Shown: positions 54,702 to 63,123 of the stretch, in pieces
Layout: each line of letters begins with the position of its first letter
Position numbering within the stretch: the stretch's first letter is position 1
NCBI RefSeq assembly: GCF_016888445.1
Contig: NZ_JAFEKF010000001.1
Span: 744,001 to 808,000 of the forward strand
From: Marinomonas ostreistagni
GTDB lineage: Bacteria; Pseudomonadota; Gammaproteobacteria; Pseudomonadales; Marinomonadaceae
Reading direction: 5' to 3'
DNA: 64,000 bases
Made by a program: the position numbers and the translations under genes
The notes under the pieces: generated by a model
Told to the model about the DNA's origin: nothing
What the model saw: the letters and a program-made list of their open reading frames with translations, nothing else
Database searches by the model: none

Positions 54702-55136
54702 ATGCAATTACTCATGGTTTTGCTCACCATCATCGGCGGAATGGGCCTGTCAATTGAGGCCGGTATATTAGGGCCTTTAGGGCAGCAAGTAGGTCATTTT
54801 TGGGCGACATTCAGCATCTTTGGTGTCGGTGCCGCCCTAACCTTTTTGCTGATGTTATTTTTCAGCCCGCGAAATAGCCCATCATTTTTTAAGCAGCCGG
54901 GCTGGCAATTGTTGGGGGGCGTACTTGGCCCTGGTTACGTCATCATTCTCACCATTGTCACACCTTATATCGGCATAGCACTTACTATGATCGGCATATT
55001 GGCAGGACAAATTCTTAAGAGTTTGATCATCGATCATTATGGCTTACTCGGCATGCCAGCACGTAAGGTCGATCGTAAACGCGTCTTGGCCTTGTTTTTT
55101 ATCAGCATTGCCTTAGTGCTGGTTGCTACTCAGTAG
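54702..55136 (+). CDS. YdcZ/DUF606-family membrane protein, first copy
   Basis: A 144-aa, four- to five-helix membrane protein of the DUF606 (YdcZ, DMT-like) family. The start at 54702 follows GGAG by 8 nt; a longer frame extends back into the LysR gene and is not homologous. The second gene, 9 bp later, is the same family, so the pair probably forms a heterodimeric small transporter like other paired DMT proteins. Substrate unknown. Confidence 0.8.
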   Translation: MQLLMVLLTIIGGMGLSIEAGILGPLGQQVGHFWATFSIFGVGAALTFLLMLFFSPRNSPSFFKQPGWQLLGGVLGPGYVIILTIVTPYIGIALTMIGILAGQILKSLIIDHYGLLGMPARKVDRKRVLALFFISIALVLVATQ

Positions 55137-55145
55137 GAGAAATAT

Positions 55146-55613
55146 ATGACAATTATTATGATTGCACTGGCGCTGTTAGGCGGTGCTTTATTGAGTGTTC
55201 AAGCGGCAATTAATGGTCAACTGGGCAATAAAGTGGGCGTGTTTCGTTGTGCATTTTTGACCTTCTCGATCGGCGCTCTAATCACCGGTCTTTGCATTTT
55301 ATATTTTGAGCCGGCCCATTCGGTTACCTTAATGGATGTCCCCAAGTGGCAACTCTTAGGAGCCTTTTGTGGTGTTCCTTATATCGTCATTATGGTCATG
55401 GCAGTTCAGCGCATCGGGACAGCTGTAGCAACGGTCGCGGTGATCTTTGGGCAGTTGGCCATGAGCATGGTCGTGGATCACTTTGGTTGGCTTGGCAATG
55501 AGGTAATGCCATTTTCAGCAACACGAATTGCTGCGATTGTTTGCCTAGGTTTGGCTTTGTACTTTATCTATTCCAGTAATAAGTCTGAACAAGATACGGC
55601 TGAAACCGATTAG
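55146..55613 (+). CDS. YdcZ/DUF606-family membrane protein, second copy
   Basis: A 155-aa protein of the same family (LLSVQAAINGQLGNKVG is the typical start). Five predicted helices and a short charged tail. Cotranscribed with the copy before it and divergent from the LysR gene. The stop lies 7 bp from that of the convergent HEXXH-protein gene. Confidence 0.85.
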   Translation: MTIIMIALALLGGALLSVQAAINGQLGNKVGVFRCAFLTFSIGALITGLCILYFEPAHSVTLMDVPKWQLLGAFCGVPYIVIMVMAVQRIGTAVATVAVIFGQLAMSMVVDHFGWLGNEVMPFSATRIAAIVCLGLALYFIYSSNKSEQDTAETD

Positions 55614-55620
55614 AGACGAA

Positions 55621-56361
55621 TTAAAGAGCGGCTAACTTTTCTTGTTCACGATACAGTGCGGCTCCGAGCATCGAGAAATACTGCTGGAACATCTCATTGA
55701 TGACTAAGCGTTGATTGCCTTTTGGATACAACCCTAACTCCGCTTCTTGTGAATAGCGACTGCCACGCACCAAGAAGCGGCTATTGGGTGCGGTATCTTC
55801 GACAAAGGCTTCAAAGGCTCGTGCACACATTTCTTCGGGGCGTGAATAATACAACACCCCTAGTCTTTCATCAGTCTGTTGAGAGGCGATAAACATATCA
55901 CTGGGCTGTTTTGTATCGTGAGATAACAAGATGGTTTCAAAGCATTGCGCTAACAGTTCATTAAGAGGATGAGAACCATAGGGATAGTCGTTAAGCCAAA
56001 GCTTCGACGCGAACTGCATGCGATCGGCAATCGGGAACATCTTCTCGCCCATATAATGATCAAAGGCATGAAACCATTCATGGGCCAAGCTGCCGGCGCC
56101 CGCGTTTTTGGCTAAGGAAAGCTTGCGTAACATGGGTACATAGTGCGCTGACACTCCAGGGCGCCCGCCTTTGCCATACTGTAGCCCCAGTGACTCGCGT
56201 AATGAAATAGCCGATTCTGGTACATTCAGTACCGCCATTAAATCAGTCAGCGCTTGGTAGAAGTTGTAGGCAGCACGATCACGCTCTTTGGGAGTGACCC
56301 ATTGGCCAATTTCAATACTTTTGAAACGAAACTGCTGTCTAATTGTGACAAAATTCACCAC
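55621..56361 (-). CDS. Stand-alone LPD1-like / CLCA_X-type HEXXH protein
   Basis: A 246-aa protein with a zinc-peptidase-like HEWFH at residues 94-98 inside GAGSLAHEWFHAFDHYMG, preceded by LGLQYGKGGRPGVSAHYVP. This combination is the core of the LPD1 domain of large polyvalent proteins of phages and conjugative elements and of the CLCA_X family. No signal peptide; the start (GTG at 56361 or 56358) lacks a clear ribosome binding site. Catalytic activity is not proven; a third metal ligand may be in ELLAQCFE. No other phage-like gene lies nearby. Confidence 0.7.
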   Translation of the reverse strand: MVNFVTIRQQFRFKSIEIGQWVTPKERDRAAYNFYQALTDLMAVLNVPESAISLRESLGLQYGKGGRPGVSAHYVPMLRKLSLAKNAGAGSLAHEWFHAFDHYMGEKMFPIADRMQFASKLWLNDYPYGSHPLNELLAQCFETILLSHDTKQPSDMFIASQQTDERLGVLYYSRPEEMCARAFEAFVEDTAPNSRFLVRGSRYSQEAELGLYPKGNQRLVINEMFQQYFSMLGAALYREQEKLAAL

Positions 56362-56542
56362 GGTCTACGGCTACCTGCACCAGTTAAAGCTTAAGATAAA
56401 AGCATAACATAATTGATATGCTCGTTTGGCTGCTCAACCGTTTGCAATACATGATAGTTTCTTATTTAGCCCTTTTATTGTAACCGTATACATGAAGAAT
56501 AGAGCGCTCAAATCAGAGCCACATTAATCACTCGGAACATTT

Positions 56543-57754
56543 ATGAATCAATTGCCACCCGCCGACGATACTCCACGCTACATCCAATATTTACGTGTCT
56601 TAGCGTTAGGTTTTTGTGCGTTCATTTTCAATACCTCTGAATTTGTGCCGGTCGGCCTGCTCTCGGATATCTCTAATGATTTTGGTATTACACCGTCACA
56701 AACAGGTTGGATGCTCACCATTTATGCTTGGATCGTCGGTGTCATGTCATTGCCTATGATGCTAATCACCAGCCGCATGGAGCGTAAGTTGCTACTGCTG
56801 GTGACCTGTACGGTATTTATTATCAGTCATGGCTTTTCAACCATCGCTTGGGATTTTCAGAGTTTGATGATCAGCCGTATCGGTGTCGCGTTTGCTCACG
56901 CAGTGTTTTGGTCAATTACTGCCTCGATAGCGATCCGTGTCGCTCCGCCAGGAAAGATGAACTTCGCCTTGAGTGTTTTGGCGACGGGTACCGGCATGGC
57001 CATGGTGTTAGGGGTGCCACTAGGACGCATGATTGGTCAGTCTCTGGGCTGGCGTATGGCATTTGAAGTGATTGGTCTAGCAGCACTGGTCATTACCTTT
57101 GCAGTATTTCGTCTGTTACCAAAGCTACCAAGCCTTACGCGCGGAGATTTAAAAGGCAAAGTGAAAACAGTGTTTACTAATAAGCCTCTGTTTATCATGT
57201 ACTTTGCAGTCTTTTTAGCCTTCACTGCCCATTACGGTTCTTACAGCTATATTGAGCCATTCCTGATGGAATTCGGTGGCATTTCGAGTAGCTTTACTAC
57301 TGTCATTCTGTTGACCTTTGGTTTAGCTGGAATCATTGGCAGTACGCTATTTAGTTACTTGGGTGAACGATTCGGTAATGCTTTGATGATCGGTAGCGCG
57401 GTTGGCATGTCATTGTGTATGTTGGCGTTAGCGCAGGCGCTAAGTTCACACACAGCTCTTATGATTATTACGGTGATCTGGGGGGCAGCGCTGATCCTAA
57501 CCTGTTTAGCGATGCAGGCTCGCGTATTGAGTATCGATACCAGTGCTTCAGACATCATCATGTCTCTGTTCTCAGGCATTATCAATTTAGGTATCGGCGC
57601 CGGAGCCTTGGTCGGTTCGATCAGTATTGAGCAAGTGGGCCTTGGTAATATTGGTTACGTAGCATCGGCCGTAGCCTTTGTTGGAATTTTTGTGGTGATT
57701 TATATTGCACGTATGGGCATCAAGCCTTCACCTGTCAGCGGCGCGGGCCACTAG
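56543..57754 (+). CDS. sotB: Sugar efflux MFS transporter, SotB-like
   Basis: A 403-aa, 12-helix major facilitator. It follows E. coli SotB (arabinose/lactose efflux) closely: FIFNTSEFVPVGLLSDI, MLTIYAWIVGVMSLPMML, ISRIGVAFAHAVFWSITASIAIR, and FSGIINLGIGAGALVG. Ends 20 bp inside the convergent copper-operon gene at 57735. Real sugar specificity unknown. Confidence 0.85.
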   Translation: MNQLPPADDTPRYIQYLRVLALGFCAFIFNTSEFVPVGLLSDISNDFGITPSQTGWMLTIYAWIVGVMSLPMMLITSRMERKLLLLVTCTVFIISHGFSTIAWDFQSLMISRIGVAFAHAVFWSITASIAIRVAPPGKMNFALSVLATGTGMAMVLGVPLGRMIGQSLGWRMAFEVIGLAALVITFAVFRLLPKLPSLTRGDLKGKVKTVFTNKPLFIMYFAVFLAFTAHYGSYSYIEPFLMEFGGISSSFTTVILLTFGLAGIIGSTLFSYLGERFGNALMIGSAVGMSLCMLALAQALSSHTALMIITVIWGAALILTCLAMQARVLSIDTSASDIIMSLFSGIINLGIGAGALVGSISIEQVGLGNIGYVASAVAFVGIFVVIYIARMGIKPSPVSGAGH

Positions 57755-58076
57755 GAGGCTTGCCGCAACAGTGCGGCACATGACGTGCGTTTGCGCGGAT
57801 ATTAGCATCCAGTTGCAAAGCCAACTTAGCTCGCCAACGCCACCACCAAGTATTATGTAGCTTAATATCCAGTGCTTCTAATACCCGAAAACAGTCTTCC
57901 AAGTGAACCTGTGAGGCATCATAGCGAAACGCTATGATGCCCTGCTCTGGCTTACATTCAAACTTATCCAGTGCCTCTAGTGCTGACAACGACGCCTTTA
58001 TCAAATCGACCTTATCAGCATCGACGTTATTGAATTTCAATTTAATGCGTTGACTGAATGCAGGATCAATCATCAT
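57735..58076 (-). CDS. Copper-operon protein with C-terminal HCC, 113 aa
   Basis: Not a named family to me. Start at 58076 (ATG, overlapping the stop of the 24-codon ORF as ATGA) gives 113 aa. The N-terminal about 75 residues are of alpha/beta type (RIKLKFNNVDADKVDLIKASLSAL...GIIAFRYDASQVHLEDCFRVLEAL), like a metallochaperone ferredoxin fold without the CxxC. A Trp/Arg-rich helix (NTWWWRWRAKLALQLD) follows, and the end is VPHCCGKPPSGPRR with His-Cys-Cys as possible metal ligands. Translationally coupled to copA through the micro-ORF. The last 20 bp overlap sotB. Confidence 0.7.
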   Translation of the reverse strand: MMIDPAFSQRIKLKFNNVDADKVDLIKASLSALEALDKFECKPEQGIIAFRYDASQVHLEDCFRVLEALDIKLHNTWWWRWRAKLALQLDANIRANARHVPHCCGKPPSGPRR

Positions 58077-58147
58077 TTCTTTCCCAGCCAAAACCACCAC
58101 ACAATTAAGCCAACCAGTACTAGACCAATCAGGTTTATGACAATCAT
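58073..58147 (-). CDS. 24-aa membrane micro-protein in the copper operon
   Basis: A 24-codon ORF between copA and the 113-aa gene. Its ATG overlaps the copA stop (ATGA), AAGGAG lies 8 nt upstream inside copA, and its own TGA overlaps the ATG of the next gene (ATGA again). The peptide is one hydrophobic helix ([13 protein letters not shown]...) ending in WWFWLGKK, similar in character to the N-terminal anchors of cupredoxin-type proteins. It could be a small CopA-associated protein or a remnant of a longer one. Too short for most gene finders. Confidence 0.65.
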   Translation of the reverse strand: MIVINLIGLVLVGLIVWWFWLGKK

Positions 58148-60942
58148 TGGTTGTTCTCCTTTACTGATTTAGGTTTAAACCAGCGTAAACGGTTAGCATT
58201 AAGCACAACTGTGACGGACGATAAAGACATGGCCGCACCTGCAACGACTGGGCTGAGCAACCAGCCTGTTAGAGGGAATAATAAGCCTGCCGCAATTGGA
58301 ATGCCTAAACTGTTGTAACCAAAAGCCCCCCATAGATTCTGTTTAATATTGCGCAAAGTGGCTTTCGATACGGCAATGACGTTGGCAATATTAGTTAGAT
58401 CGTGTCCGATTAAGGTAATGTCAGCGCTTTCGATAGCGACATCCGTACCACTTCCCATAGCAAAGCCTACGTCAGCTTGAGCTAAGGCTGGTGCGTCATT
58501 GATGCCATCACCCATCATACCCACTACTTCTCCGTTCGCTTGTAGGCGTTTTACCTGTTCAAGCTTATCTTGAGGGCGCATATTGGCTCTGTAGTCATCA
58601 ATACCGACAGCGCTGGCAACTGCTTTTGCAGTCACTTCGTTATCTCCAGTGAGCATGATCACCGTAATGTTTTGCTGGTGAAACTGTTCAATCGCTTTGA
58701 TAGCGGTTGGCTTGATTTGATCTTCGATAACAAATGATGCCAACACTGCTGAATCATTTGCTAAATATACTCTACTGCCTATGGCTTGAGAGGCGGCTTT
58801 AGGCAGTTCAATACCTGCTTGATTAACTAACGCTTCGTTACCAAGTAAATACGGCTGACCATTAACCACGCCTTTTACGCCTTGACCCGTAACAGAGTTA
58901 AAATCTTCTAGTTGAGCACGCTCAACATCTTGTTCATTGGTGCTGGCGTACTCTAATAACGCTTGTGCCAGCGGATGGTTGGCCCCCTCTTCAAGGCATT
59001 GGATCACTTGCTTTAGATGCGCCTCGTCACCTTGATGAATGATCGCTTCAGTCACTTTGGGCTGGCCTTCGGTGATGGTGCCAGTTTTATCTAGCACCAT
59101 GGTCGTGATTTCGCTGGCGCGTTGAAGTGCATCACCATTGCGAATTAAGCCACCATACTCGGCTGCTTTACCCACGCCAATCATGGTAGAAATGGGCGTT
59201 GCTAAGCCAAGTGCACATGGACAAGCGATGATCAACACAGACACGGCTGCGACCAACATGTGTACTGCAACAGGCGTAGGGCCAAAGTTGAACCAAGCTA
59301 ATGCCGCTAAAATAGCAATAATCATAACACTTGGTACAAATACAGAAGAGACTTGATCAGCGAGACGGCTGATAGGCGGCTTAGAGTTTTGTGCTTTGCC
59401 CACCATGTCGATGATCTGTGCAAGTAAGGTGTCGCCACCTACTTTTGTAGCTCGATATTGAAAACGACCGTTGCCATTAACAGTGCCTGCGGATACGTCA
59501 TCATCCATCCCCTTTTCAACTGGTAACGGCTCACCGGTAAGCATGGATTCATTAATCGAAGAACGACCAGATACAATCTTTCCATCCACAGGTAATTTCT
59601 CACCGGCTTTGATAAGTATCTCATCTCCTAGACGTATTTCAGAGACATCTAGCTCCTGAGGTACACCTTCACGAATTACTGTTGCTTTCGCTGGTCTTAA
59701 ATCCAATAAACGCTTCAATGCAGCGCTGGTTTTGCCTCGCGCTCGGACTTCCAAAGCTTGTCCCAAATTGATCAAACCTAAGATCATGGTGCTCGCTTCA
59801 AAATATAAGTGTCGTGCGTTGGCGGGTAACCATTCTGGGTAGATCACAACAGCCATAGAATACAGCCAAGCAGCTCCGGTGCCGATCGCGATCAATGTAT
59901 CCATATTACTGTGACGATGAATAAAGGCACGGGCAGCACTTTGATAATAATGACGGCCTGAATAGAACATGACGAGCAGTGATAAGAATCCCACCGCGCC
60001 CCAAGCGAGCTGATCAGATCGCGTTTGCACCTGCATTGAGCCACCCGCTAATCCCCAAATCATAAGTGGGACGCCCAACATTAGGCCCGCAATTGAGTAG
60101 CGCACTTTACGGCGATATTCTTGAGTTTCTTGCTCTGCTCGCTGCTGTTGCGCCTTAGCAGGATCTTCTATCAATGTTGCGCCGTAGCCAGCGTTTTTAA
60201 CGGCCTCAATTAAGGTCTCAGCAGATACCTCGCCACTGACTTGGGCAGTACGACTGGCAAAGTTAACTTCTGCACTGTGGACCTGAGGTACATTATTTAA
60301 CGCCGACTGAATTGTATTGACGCAACCAGCACAGGTAATGCCCGTTAAAGACAGTGATATAGTTTCTTTTGAATTGCCCTCTGAATTAAAATGAGCATGC
60401 TCAACCTCTGTGTTTTGCTCTGTTTTGTCGTGTGACGTTGGCTCACTTGGCGAGCTGACGTAGGCTTCTTGCTGTGCTTCGGTATGTGCATCCGCAACGC
60501 CTATAAATTGATAGCCAGTTTCTGTAACGACTTGCTCAATTTGCTCTGGGCTCATTAAGCTGGTTACGACCAATTTGTCCTGATCAGGGAAGCCTGTTAC
60601 ATCAGCAATAGGGTCTTGTTGCTGCAACGCGGTTCGTACTTTGCGAACGCAGCCTTGGCAAGAGAGTCCGCTTACTACATAGGTTGTAGTGGGGATTTGC
60701 TCAGCATTGACGCTATGGTTTAAGCCTTCATAGCCAAAACCTGCTTGTGTAATCACATCTATCACCTGTTGCAGTGATAAGTCGCTGATCACTAATAAGC
60801 GTTGCTGCTCAGGATAGCCAGTTACCTCGACTTGCTGGTCAAGCTGCTCAATACCTTGACGAATTTTGCTGACACAGCCTTGGCAAGATAAGCCAGCGAC
60901 CGCCAAATCATAAGTGTGCTGTTGCGTAATGGATTCACTCAC
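58144..60942 (-). CDS. copA: Copper-exporting P1B-type ATPase CopA
   Basis: A 932-aa Cu(I)-exporting P-type ATPase of the inner membrane. Three N-terminal metal-binding domains with CxxC: Cys20/23 (GLSCQGC), Cys95/98 (GLSCQGC) and Cys204/207 (GITCAGC); a polar spacer (160-195) separates the last. Actuator TGEPLPVEK, membrane metal site CPC in [12 protein letters not shown], phosphorylation DKTGTITEG, and [16 protein letters not shown]. It overlaps the MerR gene by 8 bp and the next ORF by 4 bp, so it is the second gene of a tight operon. Confidence 0.95.
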   Translation of the reverse strand: MSESITQQHTYDLAVAGLSCQGCVSKIRQGIEQLDQQVEVTGYPEQQRLLVISDLSLQQVIDVITQAGFGYEGLNHSVNAEQIPTTTYVVSGLSCQGCVRKVRTALQQQDPIADVTGFPDQDKLVVTSLMSPEQIEQVVTETGYQFIGVADAHTEAQQEAYVSSPSEPTSHDKTEQNTEVEHAHFNSEGNSKETISLSLTGITCAGCVNTIQSALNNVPQVHSAEVNFASRTAQVSGEVSAETLIEAVKNAGYGATLIEDPAKAQQQRAEQETQEYRRKVRYSIAGLMLGVPLMIWGLAGGSMQVQTRSDQLAWGAVGFLSLLVMFYSGRHYYQSAARAFIHRHSNMDTLIAIGTGAAWLYSMAVVIYPEWLPANARHLYFEASTMILGLINLGQALEVRARGKTSAALKRLLDLRPAKATVIREGVPQELDVSEIRLGDEILIKAGEKLPVDGKIVSGRSSINESMLTGEPLPVEKGMDDDVSAGTVNGNGRFQYRATKVGGDTLLAQIIDMVGKAQNSKPPISRLADQVSSVFVPSVMIIAILAALAWFNFGPTPVAVHMLVAAVSVLIIACPCALGLATPISTMIGVGKAAEYGGLIRNGDALQRASEITTMVLDKTGTITEGQPKVTEAIIHQGDEAHLKQVIQCLEEGANHPLAQALLEYASTNEQDVERAQLEDFNSVTGQGVKGVVNGQPYLLGNEALVNQAGIELPKAASQAIGSRVYLANDSAVLASFVIEDQIKPTAIKAIEQFHQQNITVIMLTGDNEVTAKAVASAVGIDDYRANMRPQDKLEQVKRLQANGEVVGMMGDGINDAPALAQADVGFAMGSGTDVAIESADITLIGHDLTNIANVIAVSKATLRNIKQNLWGAFGYNSLGIPIAAGLLFPLTGWLLSPVVAGAAMSLSSVTVVLNANRLRWFKPKSVKENNQ

Positions 60943-61372
60943 GATCGTCGCCCTCCTTACAACATTGATTGGATTCCCATGATTCGATCAGACAACAAAT
61001 CGAATGGCCGTTTGGTACACCGTCTTCCATTTTATCCCAAGCCGCCAGAGCGGCTTCCATTTTGGCTAAATGAGACTGTAGCTCGGCAATTTGTTGTTTG
61101 GTTTCCGGGACTTTTTGACGCAAAAGGTCACGCACTAATGGACAGGGAGAGTCTCCGGAATCAGACTGCTCAAAGATTTCCGCAACTTGCTTCAGGCTAA
61201 AACCTAAGGTTCTGGCTTGTTGAATAAAACGCAAACGACGCAGCGCGTCTTCATTGTAGGTTTGATAGCCATTACTAGGATTGCGACCGGCTTTGATCAG
61301 GCCTTCGCGGGTATAATGACGTACTGTTTCAGGGGTAACTTGAGCGGCGTTGGCCAATTCACTAACTTTCAT
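60935..61372 (-). CDS. MerR-family metal-responsive regulator of the copA operon
   Basis: A 145-aa MerR regulator with an N-terminal winged helix ([25 protein letters not shown]) and a dimer coiled-coil. Metal ligands: Cys77 at the position that carries Cys in divalent-metal sensors (ZntR/CadR/PbrR/MerR) but Ser in CueR, then Cys126-Cys127 in HSICCLIE and Cys137-Cys138. It is thus unlike classical CueR though it sits with copA. It reads into copA with an 8-bp overlap; its promoter has the MerR-type long spacer. CueR-like function is inferred from context. Confidence 0.85.
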   Translation of the reverse strand: MKVSELANAAQVTPETVRHYTREGLIKAGRNPSNGYQTYNEDALRRLRFIQQARTLGFSLKQVAEIFEQSDSGDSPCPLVRDLLRQKVPETKQQIAELQSHLAKMEAALAAWDKMEDGVPNGHSICCLIESWESNQCCKEGDDRE

Positions 61373-61401
61373 AACCCTTCCTCATCCATTTACTATCTCT
61401 A

Positions 61402-61433
61402 AGCATACAACCTATGGGTTACACATAGGTCAA
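61402..61433 (-). promoter_or_regulatory. MerR-type promoter/operator of the regulator-copA operon
   Basis: On the minus strand, -35 TTGACC (61428-61433) and -10 TATGCT (61402-61407) are 20 bp apart, the over-long spacing typical of MerR-controlled promoters. Inside lies a dyad with 7-bp arms ACCTATG / CATAGGT (61410-61416 and 61424-61430), where the activator would bind and twist the DNA. About 30 bp before the regulator's ATG. Confidence 0.88.
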
Positions 61434-61472
61434 ACAAATATGTAAATGAAATGAGTTTTAAGGAAGGATTAC

Positions 61473-62354
61473 CTAGTAAAGCCACCAAACGGTGCCGGCG
61501 ACGATGAGTGATACGGGCAATGAAATCAAGATCATTAGCGCAATCTCATCTTTTGGCCCCTCAAATTTGGTCGCTAGCATATAGCTGATAACGGCCACCG
61601 ACATGCCTTGCAGAGCTATAATAGTTGCCTCTTGAATAGTACTAAAACCAAACCAAGGCACAATCAAAGCAGCAATACCAGCCCCCATAAGGGGCCGCAA
61701 CAGCCCTAGCCCGAGTGCACGGCCAAGCACATCTTTATCAGTAAAGGATAAATTGGCTAATGATTTTCCTAATAGCATCAACATAATCGGCAAGGTGATA
61801 GCACTGAGCATTCCTAAACTGTTCATTACAGGGGTTGGCATAGACCATGGCAACAGCAGTAATAAGGCGCCCATTAACAACGCCACGACAGGTCCATTTT
61901 TAAGTAATTGAGCTGGATGATATTGCCCCGACATAAAGCCAACGCCAAGGGTAAAGTGGCTTACCTGCACGACAGAGCTGACGACGACCGCCACCGCAAG
62001 TCCTTGCTCACCAAATAGCGCAAACGCAACAGGTATGCCCAAGTTGCCGGTGTTCGGATTGACCAAAGGTGGTAGATAAAACCGTGTTGGTAACCTAAGT
62101 AGGCGCAGTAACACCGCACTGACAAGTGCGACGCTGACTAATACCGTCAAAGTGGCAAGCACAATTTTGGCCATGCCAGACAAGTCCATCTGCATGGTTA
62201 ACACTGAGTGCAATAATAATGCAGGTAACCCGACATTGGAGACCAGCGCACCAAGATGCGGACTGTCTAAGTAAGGCGTTTTTTTAGTGAGGAAAATGCC
62301 GAGTCCCGCCAATAGCACAATCGGGGTAACGGCTTGCGCGAAGACAGCAAGCAT
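61473..62354 (-). CDS. AEC-family (auxin efflux carrier-like) transporter
   Basis: A 293-aa membrane protein of the AEC family with about 10 helices. Family-typical GLGIFLTKK at the N-terminus, VNPNTGNLGIPVAFALFG in the middle, and the broken helices near PLMGAGIAALIVPW. Possible substrates are dicarboxylates or amino acids; not told from sequence. Same direction as the copper operon but 100 bp before it, with the MerR promoter in between, so separately expressed. Confidence 0.85.
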   Translation of the reverse strand: MLAVFAQAVTPIVLLAGLGIFLTKKTPYLDSPHLGALVSNVGLPALLLHSVLTMQMDLSGMAKIVLATLTVLVSVALVSAVLLRLLRLPTRFYLPPLVNPNTGNLGIPVAFALFGEQGLAVAVVVSSVVQVSHFTLGVGFMSGQYHPAQLLKNGPVVALLMGALLLLLPWSMPTPVMNSLGMLSAITLPIMLMLLGKSLANLSFTDKDVLGRALGLGLLRPLMGAGIAALIVPWFGFSTIQEATIIALQGMSVAVISYMLATKFEGPKDEIALMILISLPVSLIVAGTVWWLY

Positions 62355-62453
62355 AGGGTGTCCTTACATGGGTGAATAAGTCGCTAATATGATCGAGTAC
62401 ACATTATTCTACTGCGAACTGAATCATCCATGAAGGCCAAACGATAAAAGGGC

Positions 62454-62963
62454 TTACTCGTATTGCTCTGCCATGGTTTCGATCACTGCGTACGGATGCA
62501 AAGAACCATCTTCATTAAGCTGGAAAATGGTATACGCCATAAATTGATGGTTGTACTCCATACCTGGAGAGCCTACCGGCATCGCAGGAACCACTAAACC
62601 TTTAGCATTAGCTGGTGGCTGCGCTAAAAACTGTGCGACAAATTTCGCCGGAATATGGCCTTCAAACACGTAGCCGTCACGTGAGATTGCCGTATGGCAT
62701 GAGCGAGCGTTAGCGGGTATACCTGCCGAATTTTTGATTTCCGTTAATGCGTTTGAGTGTTGCACTTGGGTACTGAAACCATGGCCCTGCATATGCTCTA
62801 CCCAATCTGTGCAGCAGCCACAGCTTGGGCTTTTATGGATTTCTAAAAGTTCATCTTCAGCTATAACACTGGTATCGCTACTGGCCAGAACAATTGAACT
62901 TGAGCCAAGTAGAATAGATACTTGTACGGACGCAATCATTAAGCTGCTAAGCAAACGTTTCAA
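62454..62963 (-). CDS. Periplasmic DUF411 metal-binding protein (CopG-like)
   Basis: A 169-aa exported protein. Signal peptide at residues 1-27 (cleavage near VLA|SS). The DUF411 core is IHKSPSCGCCTDWVEHMQGHGF (Cys-x-Cys-Cys) with CHTA and the Met/Pro-rich VPAMPVGSPGMEY. Relatives, such as CopG of Vibrio, act in periplasmic copper handling. Near the copA operon, so a copper role is likely (inference). Confidence 0.85.
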   Translation of the reverse strand: MKRLLSSLMIASVQVSILLGSSSIVLASSDTSVIAEDELLEIHKSPSCGCCTDWVEHMQGHGFSTQVQHSNALTEIKNSAGIPANARSCHTAISRDGYVFEGHIPAKFVAQFLAQPPANAKGLVVPAMPVGSPGMEYNHQFMAYTIFQLNEDGSLHPYAVIETMAEQYE

Positions 62964-63069
62964 AAATTATCCCTCTGACTTTAACTGTATAAAATAACAA
63001 CATTATTCTATCAGCTAGCCGTTTCATTAGAAAACACGCATTCAGTTAATGGGCCATTCATTTTTGCGC

Positions 63070-63107
63070 AAAAAAAAAGCCCGACCAAGCAGAGCTTAGT
63101 CGGGCTT
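63070..63107 (-). terminator. Terminator of pyrC
   Basis: A stem AAGCCCGAC-AAGC / GCTT-GTCGGGCTT with one mismatch (63077-63090 and 63094-63107), loop AGA; on the minus strand it runs into a long T-run (complement of 63070-63078). Confidence 0.8.
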
Positions 63108-63123
63108 GATAGACTGACGGGCG

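Noticed and set aside
62985..63000. CTGTATAAAATAACAA upstream of the DUF411 gene as a LexA box
   Set aside because: The last conserved base of ACAG is A, and the right half is not symmetric; too weak to call.
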